From positions 310,001-374,000 of the forward strand of contig NZ_CP094359.1 in NCBI RefSeq assembly GCF_024396695.1: DNA of 64,000 bases. Reading direction: 5' to 3'. Shown here in pieces: positions 27,141 to 36,440 of this stretch (position 1 is the stretch's first letter; every line of letters starts with the position of its first letter). Both the position numbers and the translations under genes were made by a program. Below the pieces are notes generated by a model, which was not told where the DNA came from, did no database searches, and saw only the letters and a list, made by a program, of their open reading frames with translations. The stretch comes from Acidithiobacillus sp. YTS05. Lineage in GTDB: Bacteria; Pseudomonadota; Gammaproteobacteria; Acidithiobacillales; Acidithiobacillaceae.

Positions 27141-27710
27141 TCAATCGCCGAAGTGAAAGCAATCGACTCGTGCCGGCGGCAGGTTTCGCCATACATAGCT
27201 GGCTCGCTGATGGGTAAATTTGCCGCTCAGACCCGTACAGGAGTGCAGGGGGTGATAGGTAAACTGGATGAAGGCGGTACCACGCCGGGCGCACTTGGGA
27301 AATTCCCCCAGAATGCGGCCGACGATCTTCGGTGGGATGGTGCGTAGGGGCAGACTGGAAACGATGGCGCGTACCGGCAGACGATCGCCAATCAGGGTGG
27401 CCAGTTCGGCAGCATCCCCATGAATGACCTCTACCCCAGGGAATTCCTGCCGCAGGTGTTGGACCATATTGGCGGAGCGTTCAATCAGTATGAGATCGGT
27501 TTTGGCGATGCCGCCCTCCAGTAGAGCGTGGGTCACTGGGCCGAGTCCCGGTCCAAGCTCGACTACTGCTCCCTCGCCGCTCGGTACCAGCCCAGCCATA
27601 CGTCTGGCGAGAAAAGGTGAGCTGGGAAACAGCGCACCGATACCGCGGGGATCACGAAAAAATTCGCGGGTGAAGTGCCAGAATCCGGTATTTTTCTGCT
27701 GTGTGTTCAT
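27141..27710 (-). CDS. SAM-dependent methyltransferase, phospholipid N-methyltransferase-like
   Basis: A 189-residue class I methyltransferase. SAM-binding motif I is VVELGPGLGPVTHALL near residue 49; motif II/III runs through LILIERSANMV and HGDAAEL; the IVSSLPLRTIP segment equals the N-P-P-Y-like motif IV of rRNA adenine and phospholipid methyltransferases. The opening NTGFWHFTREFFRDPRGIGALFPSS, short N-terminus and size fit the PmtA group that converts phosphatidylethanolamine to methylated forms. It lies 33 bp from ubiC on the same strand and is divergent from glgC. An rRNA or other small-molecule substrate cannot be excluded. Confidence 0.7.
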   Translation of the reverse strand: MNTQQKNTGFWHFTREFFRDPRGIGALFPSSPFLARRMAGLVPSGEGAVVELGPGLGPVTHALLEGGIAKTDLILIERSANMVQHLRQEFPGVEVIHGDAAELATLIGDRLPVRAIVSSLPLRTIPPKIVGRILGEFPKCARRGTAFIQFTYHPLHSCTGLSGKFTHQRASYVWRNLPPARVDCFHFGD

Positions 27711-27869
27711 GCCAATAGCGTTTCCTGTCGAGGGTGGGTGCCTTGCTCCGGCGCCTGGGTATGCGGTATTTTCTCTTACAAGCCTAGCAGGAAGAAGGGA
27801 AGCGCGGCAGAGTAACTATACTTATTTCAACGAAAGTCTTTTGGGCCACCTGCCTCCGGAGTCGCCAAT

Positions 27870-29171
27870 ATGTCCGAAGCCCTCAGCAATTCACCGCGTT
27901 TCGTCAGCAATCTCACCAAGAATACCCTGGCCTTGGTATTGGCGGGGGGGCGTGGCAGCCGCCTGGGACCGCTGACGGATTGGCGTGCCAAACCTGCCGT
28001 ACCGTTTGGTGGGAAGTTTCGCATCATCGATTTCTGCCTCTCCAACTGCATCAACTCCGGCATTCGCCGAGTAGGGGTGTTGACCCAATACAAGGCCCAC
28101 AGTCTGATTCGCCATCTGCAGCTCGGCTGGGGCTTCCTGCGCGGCGAATTCAGCGAGTTCATCGAGATTCTTCCGGCGCAGCAGCGCATGAACACCGGCT
28201 GGTACAAGGGCACCGCCGATGCCATCTTTCAGAATATCGATATCTTGCGGGCGCATCGCCCCCGCTATGTGATGGTCCTCGCCGGTGACCACATCTACCG
28301 TATGGATTATGGTCAGATGCTGGCTGAACACGTGCAAAGTCAGGCGGATATGAGCGTGGCCTGTATCGAGGTGCCGCTGCAGGAGGCCCGCTCCTTCGGC
28401 GTCATGTCGGTAAACCATGAAGACCGCATCGTCGGTTTTACGGAAAAGCCGGAAAACCCGACCCCGCTGCCCGGCCACCCCGAAAAGGCGTTGGCCAGTA
28501 TGGGTATCTATGTCTTCAACACCGACTTCCTCTATGAGCAGCTCATTCGCGATGCCGACGACCCACACTCCAGCCACGATTTTGGCAATGATCTGATCCC
28601 CTACATGATTTCCCGTTACCGGGTGATGGCGCATCGCTTCCGCCACAGTTGCGTGACCACCGGTTTGGGCGGCTCCGACAGTCATCGCTGCTACTGGCGC
28701 GATGTCGGTACCATCGATGCCTACTGGGCCGCCAATATCGATCTCGTGCATGTGACCCCGGATCTCGATCTCTACGATAGCCGCTGGCCGATCTGGACCT
28801 ACCAGGAACAGCTGCCGCCGGCCAAGTTTGTCTTCGACGATGATGGTCGTCGCGGTGTGGCGCTCGACAGCATCGTTTCTGGCGGTTGCATCATCAGTGG
28901 TGCGACGGTGCGGCGTTCGCTACTGTTCTCCAACGTGCGAGTCAATGATGGTCACACCCTGATCGAGGATTCGGTCATTCTCCCCAATGTGCGGCTGGGT
29001 GAGGGCGCGCGGCTGCGCCGGGTGGTGGTGGACAAGGGTACGGTCATTCCGGCTGGCCTTGTCGTTGGAGAAGACCCGGAAGAGGATGCGCGGCGCTTTC
29101 ATCGCACGCCCAACGGCGTGACCCTGATCACCCCCGAATCTCTCGGACAGCAGCTACACTTTGTGAGGTGA
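27870..29171 (+). CDS. glgC: Glucose-1-phosphate adenylyltransferase
   Basis: A 433-residue cytoplasmic enzyme making ADP-glucose and PPi from glucose-1-phosphate and ATP, the rate-setting step of glycogen synthesis. [36 protein letters not shown] is present from residue 22 and provides the nucleotide site; [20 protein letters not shown] and [22 protein letters not shown] are typical further motifs. The C-terminal third is a left-handed beta-helix with allosteric-site residues ([18 protein letters not shown]). ATG 27870 is close to the usual N-terminus. Next gene (GH57) starts five bases after the stop, so a glycogen/alpha-glucan operon is likely. Confidence 0.96.
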   Translation: MSEALSNSPRFVSNLTKNTLALVLAGGRGSRLGPLTDWRAKPAVPFGGKFRIIDFCLSNCINSGIRRVGVLTQYKAHSLIRHLQLGWGFLRGEFSEFIEILPAQQRMNTGWYKGTADAIFQNIDILRAHRPRYVMVLAGDHIYRMDYGQMLAEHVQSQADMSVACIEVPLQEARSFGVMSVNHEDRIVGFTEKPENPTPLPGHPEKALASMGIYVFNTDFLYEQLIRDADDPHSSHDFGNDLIPYMISRYRVMAHRFRHSCVTTGLGGSDSHRCYWRDVGTIDAYWAANIDLVHVTPDLDLYDSRWPIWTYQEQLPPAKFVFDDDGRRGVALDSIVSGGCIISGATVRRSLLFSNVRVNDGHTLIEDSVILPNVRLGEGARLRRVVVDKGTVIPAGLVVGEDPEEDARRFHRTPNGVTLITPESLGQQLHFVR

Positions 29172-29175
29172 CGGC

Positions 29176-30873
29176 ATGACGCCAGCGCGCTCCCTGCATG
29201 TCGTCTTCTGCTGGCATATGCATCAGCCGGATTACCGCGACGCCCAGGGGACATATCGTTTCCCCTGGACCTATCTGCACGCCTGTAAGGACTACGTCGA
29301 CATGGTCGCGCACCTGGAGGAGAATCCCCTGGCGCGGGTGGTATTCAACTTCGTGCCGGTGCTCCTCGAGCAACTCGACGACTATGCCGAGCAGTTTCGC
29401 ACGCGCCAGTTTCGTGATCCGCTGCTGCGGGCTTTGGCTTCCCCCGACCTCAAGACCCTTGGCGTGGCAGACCGGCACATCATACTCGACCAGTGCTTTC
29501 GCCTGGACCCCGAGCACATGCTCAATCCCTTTCCCGCCTACCGGCGTCTCTACGATCTCTGGCAATTCATCCGGCAAGACGCCGCGGAGATGGGCGATTA
29601 CCTTTCAGTGCAATACCTGGCAGATCTCCTGGTTTGGTATCACTTGGCCTGGACAGGCGAGACCCTGCGCCGAAAAAGTGCAACGATTCAGGATTTGATG
29701 GCCAAGGGCAGCGGCTTCACGGCCGCCGACCGCACAGCGCTGCTCGCCTGTCTGGGTGAGACTATTACTGGCCTGTTGCCGCGCTATCAGGCCCTGGCCG
29801 AGGCGGGCCGGATCGAGATTTCCACGACGCCGTACCAGCATCCGATCGCGCCCCTGCTGCTGGATTTTCAGACGGCGCGCGACGGCTTGCCGGATGCCGC
29901 TTTGCCGGAGAGTACGGAATACCCGGGTGGCAAAGAGCGAGTACAACGGCAATTGCGACGAGCGCTGGCAAGTCATCGCCAGCATTTTTCCGAGCCTCCC
30001 CGCGGAATCTGGCCGGCCGAAGGCGGGATTTCCGCAGAGTTCGTGGAGTTGCTGGGCGAAGAGGGGGTGCAGTGGACGGCTTCGGGGGAAGGTGTGCTCG
30101 GGCGCAGCCTGCATCAGTCCTTTACGGACCGTGCGCCCGCGCGGGGACGGGCGAAGTACCTGTACCGTGCCTATCGTTCCGCCGGTCAGGGACCGCATTT
30201 ATTCTTCCGGGATGATTCGCTCTCGGATCGCATCGGCTTCGACTACAAGACCTGGTCCGGACATGATGCGGCGACGGACTTTGTACAACGTCTGGAGGCG
30301 ATCTGGCGCGATACCGAAGATCAGCCGGCGCCAGTGGTTAGCGTCATTCTCGATGGCGAGAATGCCTGGGAATACTACCCGTACAATGGGTATTATTTTC
30401 TCAGCGAGCTCTACCGGCTCTTGAGTAACCACCCGCATATTCAGCTCTGTACCTTTGGTGATTATGTGCGCGATCATGGCGATGCCGCCCAAGACCTGCC
30501 CAAGCTCGCCGCGGGTAGCTGGGTCTATGGAAATTTCAGTACCTGGATTGGTGACCCGGGAAAGAATCGTGCCTGGGATCTGCTCTGCCATGTCAAGCTG
30601 GTAGTGGACCAGAAGATCGGCAATTTTTCCGCCGAGCGCCAGGAAGCGATTCGCCAACAGCTCTCCCGCTGTGAGGGATCGGACTGGTTCTGGTGGTTTG
30701 GCGACTATAACCCTGGTGATGCCGTACGGGACTTTGATGGCCTGTACCGCGATCACCTGCGGCAACTCTACGACTTGCTGGAGCAGTCAGCGCCAGCGGA
30801 ACTCGATCAGGCCATCAGTCAGGGCGGCGGCAGCGCCGAGGCTGGTGGTACCATGCGCCGTGGCCACACCTGA
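29176..30873 (+). CDS. Glycoside hydrolase family 57 protein (alpha-glucan active)
   Basis: A 565-residue cytoplasmic GH57 enzyme. The first family motif HMHQPDYRD opens the protein at residue 13-21; further blocks are TPYQHPIAPLLLD near 218, GIWPAEGGISAEFVELL near 280 (the putative nucleophile Glu lies in this area) and ILDGENAWEYYP near 395. Members of this branch include alpha-amylases, branching enzymes and amylopullulanases. It lies five bases after glgC and 12 bases before a second GH57 gene, so it most likely remodels glycogen or maltodextrin. No signal peptide is seen. Precise bond specificity is unresolved. Confidence 0.86.
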   Translation: MTPARSLHVVFCWHMHQPDYRDAQGTYRFPWTYLHACKDYVDMVAHLEENPLARVVFNFVPVLLEQLDDYAEQFRTRQFRDPLLRALASPDLKTLGVADRHIILDQCFRLDPEHMLNPFPAYRRLYDLWQFIRQDAAEMGDYLSVQYLADLLVWYHLAWTGETLRRKSATIQDLMAKGSGFTAADRTALLACLGETITGLLPRYQALAEAGRIEISTTPYQHPIAPLLLDFQTARDGLPDAALPESTEYPGGKERVQRQLRRALASHRQHFSEPPRGIWPAEGGISAEFVELLGEEGVQWTASGEGVLGRSLHQSFTDRAPARGRAKYLYRAYRSAGQGPHLFFRDDSLSDRIGFDYKTWSGHDAATDFVQRLEAIWRDTEDQPAPVVSVILDGENAWEYYPYNGYYFLSELYRLLSNHPHIQLCTFGDYVRDHGDAAQDLPKLAAGSWVYGNFSTWIGDPGKNRAWDLLCHVKLVVDQKIGNFSAERQEAIRQQLSRCEGSDWFWWFGDYNPGDAVRDFDGLYRDHLRQLYDLLEQSAPAELDQAISQGGGSAEAGGTMRRGHT

Positions 30874-30885
30874 GGAAAGCAAACG

Positions 30886-32886
30886 ATGCCCGATGCCCTG
30901 CCCCTGCTGTTTGGAGTCCATGCCCACCAACCCATTGGTAATTTTCCCGAGGTCGTCGACGACGCGGTAGCACGTTGTTATCATCCGTTTTTGCAGGTGC
31001 TCGATCGCTATCCCGACTTTGTCTTTGCCTTTCACAGCAGTGGTTGGCTGTTGGGTTATCTGGCCGAACGCCATCCCCAGACCATGGAACTCCTGCGCAG
31101 CATGGTGGCGCGTGGGCAGGTGGAGCTGGTAGGAGCCGGCGACACCGAGCCGGTGCTCGCCGCCCTTCCCTACCTTGACCGTATCGAACAGCTGCAATCC
31201 ATGAGTAACCGGCTGCAGGCAGAATTTGGCCAGCGCCCGGAAGGCGCCTGGCTGACGGAACGCGTCTGGGATCCCTCGGTGGTGCCGGCGCTGGTCGACT
31301 CCGCCATTCGCTATGTGGTGGTCGATGACTATCATTTTCTTTGCGCGGGGCTGGAAAGAGAGGATCTCGGCAGTTTCTATCGTACCGAGGAGAATGGCCA
31401 AGTTATCGATGTCTTTCCTATCTCCGAGGCGCTACGCTACCGGTTGCCCTTTTCCGAGGTGGCGGATGCCATTGCCTTTCTGCACGAGCAAGGCGCGCAA
31501 CAGCCGGGTACTGCGGCCATCTATTTCGATGACATCGAAAAATTCGGACTCTGGCCGGAAACCTACAACTGGGTCTACGAACGCGGCTGGCTTGCACAGT
31601 TCATCGAGGGCGTGCTGGCCTCGGAGAGCATCGAAACGCAGCATTTTGCTGCCTACCGGAAGGCCCGGCGTCCGCGCGGCATGATCTACCTGCCGACGGT
31701 GTCCTACAGCGAAATGAACGAATGGACCCTGAGCCCTAATGTGGCGCGGGAATACGAACACTTCTTGCAGCAGGAGCGTGATGCGGGGCGTCTGGATGCG
31801 CGCAAGGCCCTCATCCGCGGGGGAATCTGGAAGGGCTTCCTGCATCGCTATCCCGAATCCAACTGGATGCACAAGCGCATGTTGCAGTTGTCTGCTCGTT
31901 TTCATGCCCTGCCCAAGCGACGCCAGACCGAGGCCCTGCGTGCTGATCTGCACGCGGCGCAGGCCAACGATGCGTATTGGCACGGGCTCTTTGGCGGTAT
32001 TTATCTTCCGCATTTGCGGCGTGCCGTGCACCATCACCTGACGCGTCTCGAAGCAGGGCTCGACCAAGTGCGCAAACGGCCGGCGATGATCTGGGAAGAT
32101 GTCGACCTCGATGGCCGCGAAGAGTGCTTCTATCATGATGCGCAGATGCAGATTGTGCTGCATCTGCCCTACGCCAGCATCCAAGAATGGAATCACTACC
32201 CGAGCGAGCATGATTTTGCCGATACCCTGGCACGCCACGACGAGGCCTACTACGACAAGATCCGTCAGGGGGAAAGCGCGGCAGAAGCGGAGAATGCTGG
32301 CGGCATTGCCTCGGCCCATGACCGGGTCAGTTTCAAAACGGCTATTCACGCGGACGATCTGCTTTTCGATGATCTCCCCTGTCAAAGCTTCGTCGATCGC
32401 TTGGGTGGTGAAGCGCTGCAATATCAAGCCATCGCCGGGGCGAAGACGCCGCGCTTCCTGGCCCAGCAGGAAGCCTGGGAACTCGAAAAATCCTTTGATC
32501 TGCGAAACGGTTGTCTATCCGTTCGCTACGCGGGCAAAGGGATACAGGCTGCCGCAACGACGTTCACTACGCGTATCTATCTGGCCATGCCGAGTTGTGA
32601 TGGACCGGCAGGCTGCCTGTCTGTGGATGCCGCCGTGGTCGGGGGCTTCGCCGCGACGCTCTCCGGTAGCGCACGGGAATTTCGTCTCGATGACGCGGTG
32701 CTGGGGGGCAGTGTCGAGATTCAGCTTTCTGAGCAGACAGCCTGGCAGGCTTGGCCGCACCGGACGGTCTCGCAGTCCGAGGCCGGCTTTGAGAAGATCA
32801 TGCAGGCTTGGGTGCTGGAGCTGACCTGGCCTGTCGTTGGCGAGGAGTTTTCTGCCTCCTTGCAAATTCAGGTGGAACGCAGATGA
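30886..32886 (+). CDS. GH57 alpha-amylase or 4-alpha-glucanotransferase with DUF1926-type C-terminus
   Basis: A 666-residue cytoplasmic enzyme. GVHAHQPIGNF (motif 1), GAWLTERVWDPSVVPAL (nucleophile Glu) and AAIYFDDIEKFGLWPETY (acid/base Asp) are all present in the first 230 residues. The middle part has DUF1925-like helices and the last 250 residues a beta-rich DUF1926-like domain (MIWEDVDLDGREECFYHD). This composition matches the maltodextrin-active 4-alpha-glucanotransferase/amylase group. The start ATG 30886 follows GAGGAAAGC. The kinase gene overlaps its stop. Together with glgC and the other GH57 it likely turns over storage glucan; it could act on trehalose-type or maltodextrin intermediates. 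Confidence 0.87.
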   Translation: MPDALPLLFGVHAHQPIGNFPEVVDDAVARCYHPFLQVLDRYPDFVFAFHSSGWLLGYLAERHPQTMELLRSMVARGQVELVGAGDTEPVLAALPYLDRIEQLQSMSNRLQAEFGQRPEGAWLTERVWDPSVVPALVDSAIRYVVVDDYHFLCAGLEREDLGSFYRTEENGQVIDVFPISEALRYRLPFSEVADAIAFLHEQGAQQPGTAAIYFDDIEKFGLWPETYNWVYERGWLAQFIEGVLASESIETQHFAAYRKARRPRGMIYLPTVSYSEMNEWTLSPNVAREYEHFLQQERDAGRLDARKALIRGGIWKGFLHRYPESNWMHKRMLQLSARFHALPKRRQTEALRADLHAAQANDAYWHGLFGGIYLPHLRRAVHHHLTRLEAGLDQVRKRPAMIWEDVDLDGREECFYHDAQMQIVLHLPYASIQEWNHYPSEHDFADTLARHDEAYYDKIRQGESAAEAENAGGIASAHDRVSFKTAIHADDLLFDDLPCQSFVDRLGGEALQYQAIAGAKTPRFLAQQEAWELEKSFDLRNGCLSVRYAGKGIQAAATTFTTRIYLAMPSCDGPAGCLSVDAAVVGGFAATLSGSAREFRLDDAVLGGSVEIQLSEQTAWQAWPHRTVSQSEAGFEKIMQAWVLELTWPVVGEEFSASLQIQVERR

Positions 32887-33824
32887 GTGCTTTGTATCTC
32901 GGGATAGATGTGGGCGGTACCAATGTACGCTTTGGCGTTTTTGACGGTGCGCAGTGTGTCGCCAGCTACCGCACGGAAATGAACCTGCGGGAACGTTGCG
33001 CCCAGGCCGGAGAGGTAGGTACGGCGCAGCAGCTGGTATTGGAGGCCCTTGCCAGTGGCTATCACCGCTTGCGTGAGCAATGCCCGCAGATCGACGGAGT
33101 GGGGGTTGCCTTTCCGGGTTTCGTGACCGCCGACGGGCTCTTGCGGCAGTCACCCAATATCCCACATCTCGAAAGTTTTGCTTTGGAAGCACGGCTCAGC
33201 GAGCAGTTGCAGGTGCCGGTATTGCTCGAAAACGATGCCAATGCGGCAGCCTTTGGCGAATTTTGGGCCTTGCGCCAGGACCATCCCGAAATGCAGTCCT
33301 TGATCTATGTCGGGCTGGGTACGGGAGTAGGGGGGGGCTGGATCCAGTCCGGGCGCCCGTGGCGCGGCGAAGATGGTGCGGCGATGGAGATTGGCCATCT
33401 CATCGTCGTGCCCGGTGGACGACGTTGCGGCTGCGGCAACCAGGGCTGCCTGGAACAATACGCCTCGGCGCAGGGGTTGGTGTCCAGTTATCTGGAATAC
33501 ACCGGCATGGCAGCCGATCCCAAGATCATCGCCCAGCTTGCACAGGATCAGAATCCTGGAGCATTGCGGGCGTTTCAAACCTTGGCGGAACATCTCGGCC
33601 AAGCCTTGGCGCATGTCGTCAAGGTGCTGGACTCTCGTCAGATTCGCGTGGGCGGGGGGCTCAGTGCGGCCTGGGATTGTTTCGGCGAAGAGCTGCGTCA
33701 GCAACTGCGCCGCAACATGATTCCGGCACTGCAAGACACCGTAGAGATCGCCGCCGGCAATGGCGATGATCAAGCCGGTATGCGTGGCGCGGCCCTGCTC
33801 GCCCGAGAAGTGCTGACCGCCTGA
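32883..33824 (+). CDS. ROK-family sugar kinase (probable glucokinase)
   Basis: A 313-residue cytoplasmic kinase of the ROK family, beginning MSALYLGIDVGGTNVRFGVF with the phosphate-1 ATP motif. NDANAAAFGEFW holds the catalytic Asp, and GHLIVVPGGRRCGCGNQGCLEQYAS holds the His and three Cys that bind zinc. ATG 32883 overlaps the GH57 stop by four bases, which excludes the 25 extra upstream codons. The product would phosphorylate glucose freed by the GH57 enzymes. Glucose is inferred from context; other hexoses are possible. Confidence 0.9.
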   Translation: MSALYLGIDVGGTNVRFGVFDGAQCVASYRTEMNLRERCAQAGEVGTAQQLVLEALASGYHRLREQCPQIDGVGVAFPGFVTADGLLRQSPNIPHLESFALEARLSEQLQVPVLLENDANAAAFGEFWALRQDHPEMQSLIYVGLGTGVGGGWIQSGRPWRGEDGAAMEIGHLIVVPGGRRCGCGNQGCLEQYASAQGLVSSYLEYTGMAADPKIIAQLAQDQNPGALRAFQTLAEHLGQALAHVVKVLDSRQIRVGGGLSAAWDCFGEELRQQLRRNMIPALQDTVEIAAGNGDDQAGMRGAALLAREVLTA

Positions 33825-34609
33825 TGCGGGTCGGGGTTTTCGACTCGGGCCTTGGCGGTCTGAGTACGTGGTTGGCCTGTACCCGCTATCTCGCGGAAGC
33901 GGAATATTTCTTTTTTGCGGATACCGCCAACGCACCCTATGGTGATCGTAGGGTGGCCGAGGTGCAGGCCTTTACGAAGGCGGCCTACCAGCGCTTTTTG
34001 CAACTCGATGTCGATGCCCTGGTGATCGCCTGCAACACCGCCACCAGTGCTGCCGCAGCACCACTGCGCCAATACGCGTCCATGCCCATCATCGGTATCG
34101 AGCCTGCCATCAAGGTGGCTCTGCAGGAAAGCAGCGGAGAGCTGCTGTTGTTGGCTACCGAGCTTACCGTGCGCGGCGCCAAGCTCGAAAAACTTCTCCG
34201 GGATTGTGATCCGGAACGCCGGGTACGGGCGCTGGCCTGCCCGGGCTGGATGGAAATTATCGAGGGACAACGCGTGGACTGGCGCGAGCGCGCCAGCGAC
34301 TACTGGCAGGAAAAAATCGCCGCACAGCTTGGGGACACAACAGCGCTGGTTCTCGGTTGTACCCATTACTGTTGGCTGCGTGAGGAAATCTCTGTGTGGA
34401 CTGGCGGAAGCGCCATCTTTGATGGCAATGATGGTGTGGCGCGGCAGCTCTACCGTCTTTTGCATCGCTGCGAGCCGCCGCCACCGGCGGCCCCCCGTGA
34501 GCCGCTGACCCTGCACTTTAGCGCTTCGGCGGATGCTGAACAGAAAATGGTTGCTGCCCAAAGGCTCCTGCAGGGCGCGGGAGTACGCGCCCGAATCCTG
34601 CCTTTTTAG
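33824..34609 (+). CDS. murI: Glutamate racemase
   Basis: A 261-residue enzyme converting L- to D-glutamate for peptidoglycan. It starts MRVGVFDSGLGGLSTW with the conserved Asp-Ser, has ACNTATSAAAAPL around the first catalytic Cys near residue 72 and LGCTHYCWLREEI around the second near 184. The start ATG overlaps the kinase stop by one base. This is an unusual tail gene for a glycogen-type operon, probably joined only by compact packing. The 3' end overlaps the convergent small gene by four bases. Confidence 0.94.
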   Translation: MRVGVFDSGLGGLSTWLACTRYLAEAEYFFFADTANAPYGDRRVAEVQAFTKAAYQRFLQLDVDALVIACNTATSAAAAPLRQYASMPIIGIEPAIKVALQESSGELLLLATELTVRGAKLEKLLRDCDPERRVRALACPGWMEIIEGQRVDWRERASDYWQEKIAAQLGDTTALVLGCTHYCWLREEISVWTGGSAIFDGNDGVARQLYRLLHRCEPPPPAAPREPLTLHFSASADAEQKMVAAQRLLQGAGVRARILPF

Positions 34610-34932
34610 TTGAGGGTAATACCGTCCTTGCCGAGGCTGACGTTATACTTCTTGGCTTGCGCTTCACCCTGGGCGTAGGAGAGCTTGGCCAACTCCTCCG
34701 CGTGCTGCGCCTTGGCAACCGCCTCATCATACTTGCCGGCCTTTTCTGCGGCTTCTGCCTCCTTGAGGAATTTCGGGGTATCCAACCATTGGTAGTGGAT
34801 GCTCTCGGCCTTGGCCATGGCGGCCTGGGCAGCACTGATCGCCTTTTGGGCGTCACTGGCATTGGCGGCAAAGGCGAGACTGCTGCAGAGCAGGGTGGCA
34901 CAGGCAAGGGTGCTGACAAGCAACGGCTTCAT
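34606..34932 (-). CDS. Small periplasmic protein, SoxXA-binding (SoxK)-like
   Basis: A 108-residue exported protein: signal peptide MKPLLVSTLACATLLCSSLAFA, then an all-helical mature part rich in Ala, Lys and Glu with an HYQWLDTPKFLKEAEAAEKAGKYDEAVAKA heptad pattern. That Tyr-x-Trp-x-Asp-Thr segment and helix-pair arrangement resemble SoxK, the SoxXA-binding protein of thiosulfate oxidation, and related DUF4398 proteins. No other sox gene is in the window. ATG 34932 has a GGAG(T) site upstream. A general periplasmic lipoprotein-like role is an alternative, and the Sox link is tentative. Confidence 0.55.
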   Translation of the reverse strand: MKPLLVSTLACATLLCSSLAFAANASDAQKAISAAQAAMAKAESIHYQWLDTPKFLKEAEAAEKAGKYDEAVAKAQHAEELAKLSYAQGEAQAKKYNVSLGKDGITLN

Positions 34933-35076
34933 GATCTACTCCTCTCTAGTGAAATCTTGCATTGCGTCAAGCAAAAAATGTTCCGTTTCTTTACTCCGCG
35001 AGTATGTGTGCTGACGATACCGGCACTGCCCCGATTGGACCGCTCTCTACTGGCTCAGAAGTCCCGAAAGAGCCAT

Positions 35077-36360
35077 TCATGCCGTCGCCAGCAGCATGAA
35101 AAGGGCATGGATGAGCAGCCCGAGCAGCAGTCCCACCACCGTCCCGTTGATACGGATGTATTGCAGATCGCTGCCGATACCCTCTTCCAGGACGCGGATC
35201 ATGTCGGCCATTGGCCAGGCGCGGATGGTGTCCTCAATGTGCTTGGTGAAGCTTTCCTGCACCGTGGGGAGCAGGCGGCGCGCGCTCTCTTCCACGTAGC
35301 CGTCGATCGCCTGGCGCAACTGCGGCTGGGTATCCAGCAGCTCGCCAAACCAACCCGCGCCCCGGCGCAAGAGCTGACGGCTGCGGGACCGGGGCGCCTG
35401 CAGGTCCTGCAAGAGCCATTGTTGCAGATCGTTTACCACGCGGCTTACGTAGTCGCGCGCCGCCGGGTGCGCGAGCAGCCCTTCCTGCCAGCGGCGGATG
35501 CGTGCCTGTAGCCTTGGATCCTGTTGCAGGCGCAGGAGACTTTCCTGGAGCCAGCGGTCGAAGGCCTGGCGCTTGGGGTGCTCGGGGTCCTGATGGATCT
35601 CGCTCAGGGTCTCCTGCGCCGCGCGAACCAGATTGCGGGCCAGATTGCGACTCAGATTGGCGGGGTCGACGACCGCTCCGAGCCAGGAAAACAACGTGGG
35701 ATAGGCGCGTTGCAGTAGTCTCTCGATTTGTTCCGCCAATTCTTCTTGTACGCTTTCCTGCGTGAGCCAGTCATCGAGGCGGGCGATGGCGTCGCTGAGT
35801 AAGGCCTGGTGGCGGCCATCTTCCGTCAGGAGTTGCAGGAGCTGCGCCGTCCAGCGCGACAGATCCAGTTGCCGTAGTTGCTCCCCCAGACTCTTGGCGA
35901 GGCTTTGTCGCAAGGGCTCCAATTGCGCCAGTTGCAGGGCGCGATAGACGAGTTGTTGCACCTGTTCGGCAAAAAGCGCCCGATTTTTAGCTTGACGTAG
36001 CCAGGAGGCCAGGCCACTCGCTAGAGAATAGCGTTGGACGAGACGTAAGATGGCGTCTTCCTGCAGAAAGTGCTCGCGGATGAATTCTGCCAGGCGCCGC
36101 GCCAGCTGGTCGCGGCGGCGCGGCAGGATGGCGGTGTGCGGGAAGGGTATCCCCAGAGGATGGCGGAACAATGCCACCACCGCGAACCAGTCGGCGAGGG
36201 CGCCGACCATAGCCGCCTCGCTGGCCGCGAGCAACCAGGCGTAGCCTCCCTGCCCATTCTCCAAAGCGGCCCAGACAAAAAGGGCAAAGGCGAGCAGGAG
36301 AAGGGCGAGTGCCGCGCGACGATTCCGACGCAGACGATTGCTGGGAGTTGGGCTTTGCAT
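35077..36360 (-). CDS. DUF445-family membrane protein (YjiN-like)
   Basis: A 427-residue protein with two hydrophobic segments near the N-terminus (ALALLLLAFALFVWAAL and the next, containing ASEAAMVGALADWFAVVALFRHP, the family signature near residue 47-70) and one at the C-terminus (VVGLLLGLLIHALFML). The 300 residues between are charged, Gln/Arg/Leu-rich helices, probably coiled-coil. Proteins of this family are inner-membrane anchored; no function is known. It is monocistronic and divergent from selO. Many Gln codons are CAG. Confidence 0.85.
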   Translation of the reverse strand: MQSPTPSNRLRRNRRAALALLLLAFALFVWAALENGQGGYAWLLAASEAAMVGALADWFAVVALFRHPLGIPFPHTAILPRRRDQLARRLAEFIREHFLQEDAILRLVQRYSLASGLASWLRQAKNRALFAEQVQQLVYRALQLAQLEPLRQSLAKSLGEQLRQLDLSRWTAQLLQLLTEDGRHQALLSDAIARLDDWLTQESVQEELAEQIERLLQRAYPTLFSWLGAVVDPANLSRNLARNLVRAAQETLSEIHQDPEHPKRQAFDRWLQESLLRLQQDPRLQARIRRWQEGLLAHPAARDYVSRVVNDLQQWLLQDLQAPRSRSRQLLRRGAGWFGELLDTQPQLRQAIDGYVEESARRLLPTVQESFTKHIEDTIRAWPMADMIRVLEEGIGSDLQYIRINGTVVGLLLGLLIHALFMLLATA

Positions 36361-36440
36361 GCGCCAAGCATAGCACTGTCCTCTCTTGCCCGGGCATTGG
36401 TCTTTCTGTCATTGTGCGCGGGAGCAGACAGGAGCAGGAA

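Noticed and set aside
27891..28751. 286-codon minus-strand frame within glgC
   Set aside because: glgC has complete catalytic motifs; the minus frame is Val/Gly-rich and unlike known proteins.
31432..32427. 331-codon minus-strand frame within the GH57/DUF1926 gene
   Set aside because: A shadow of a well-supported enzyme.
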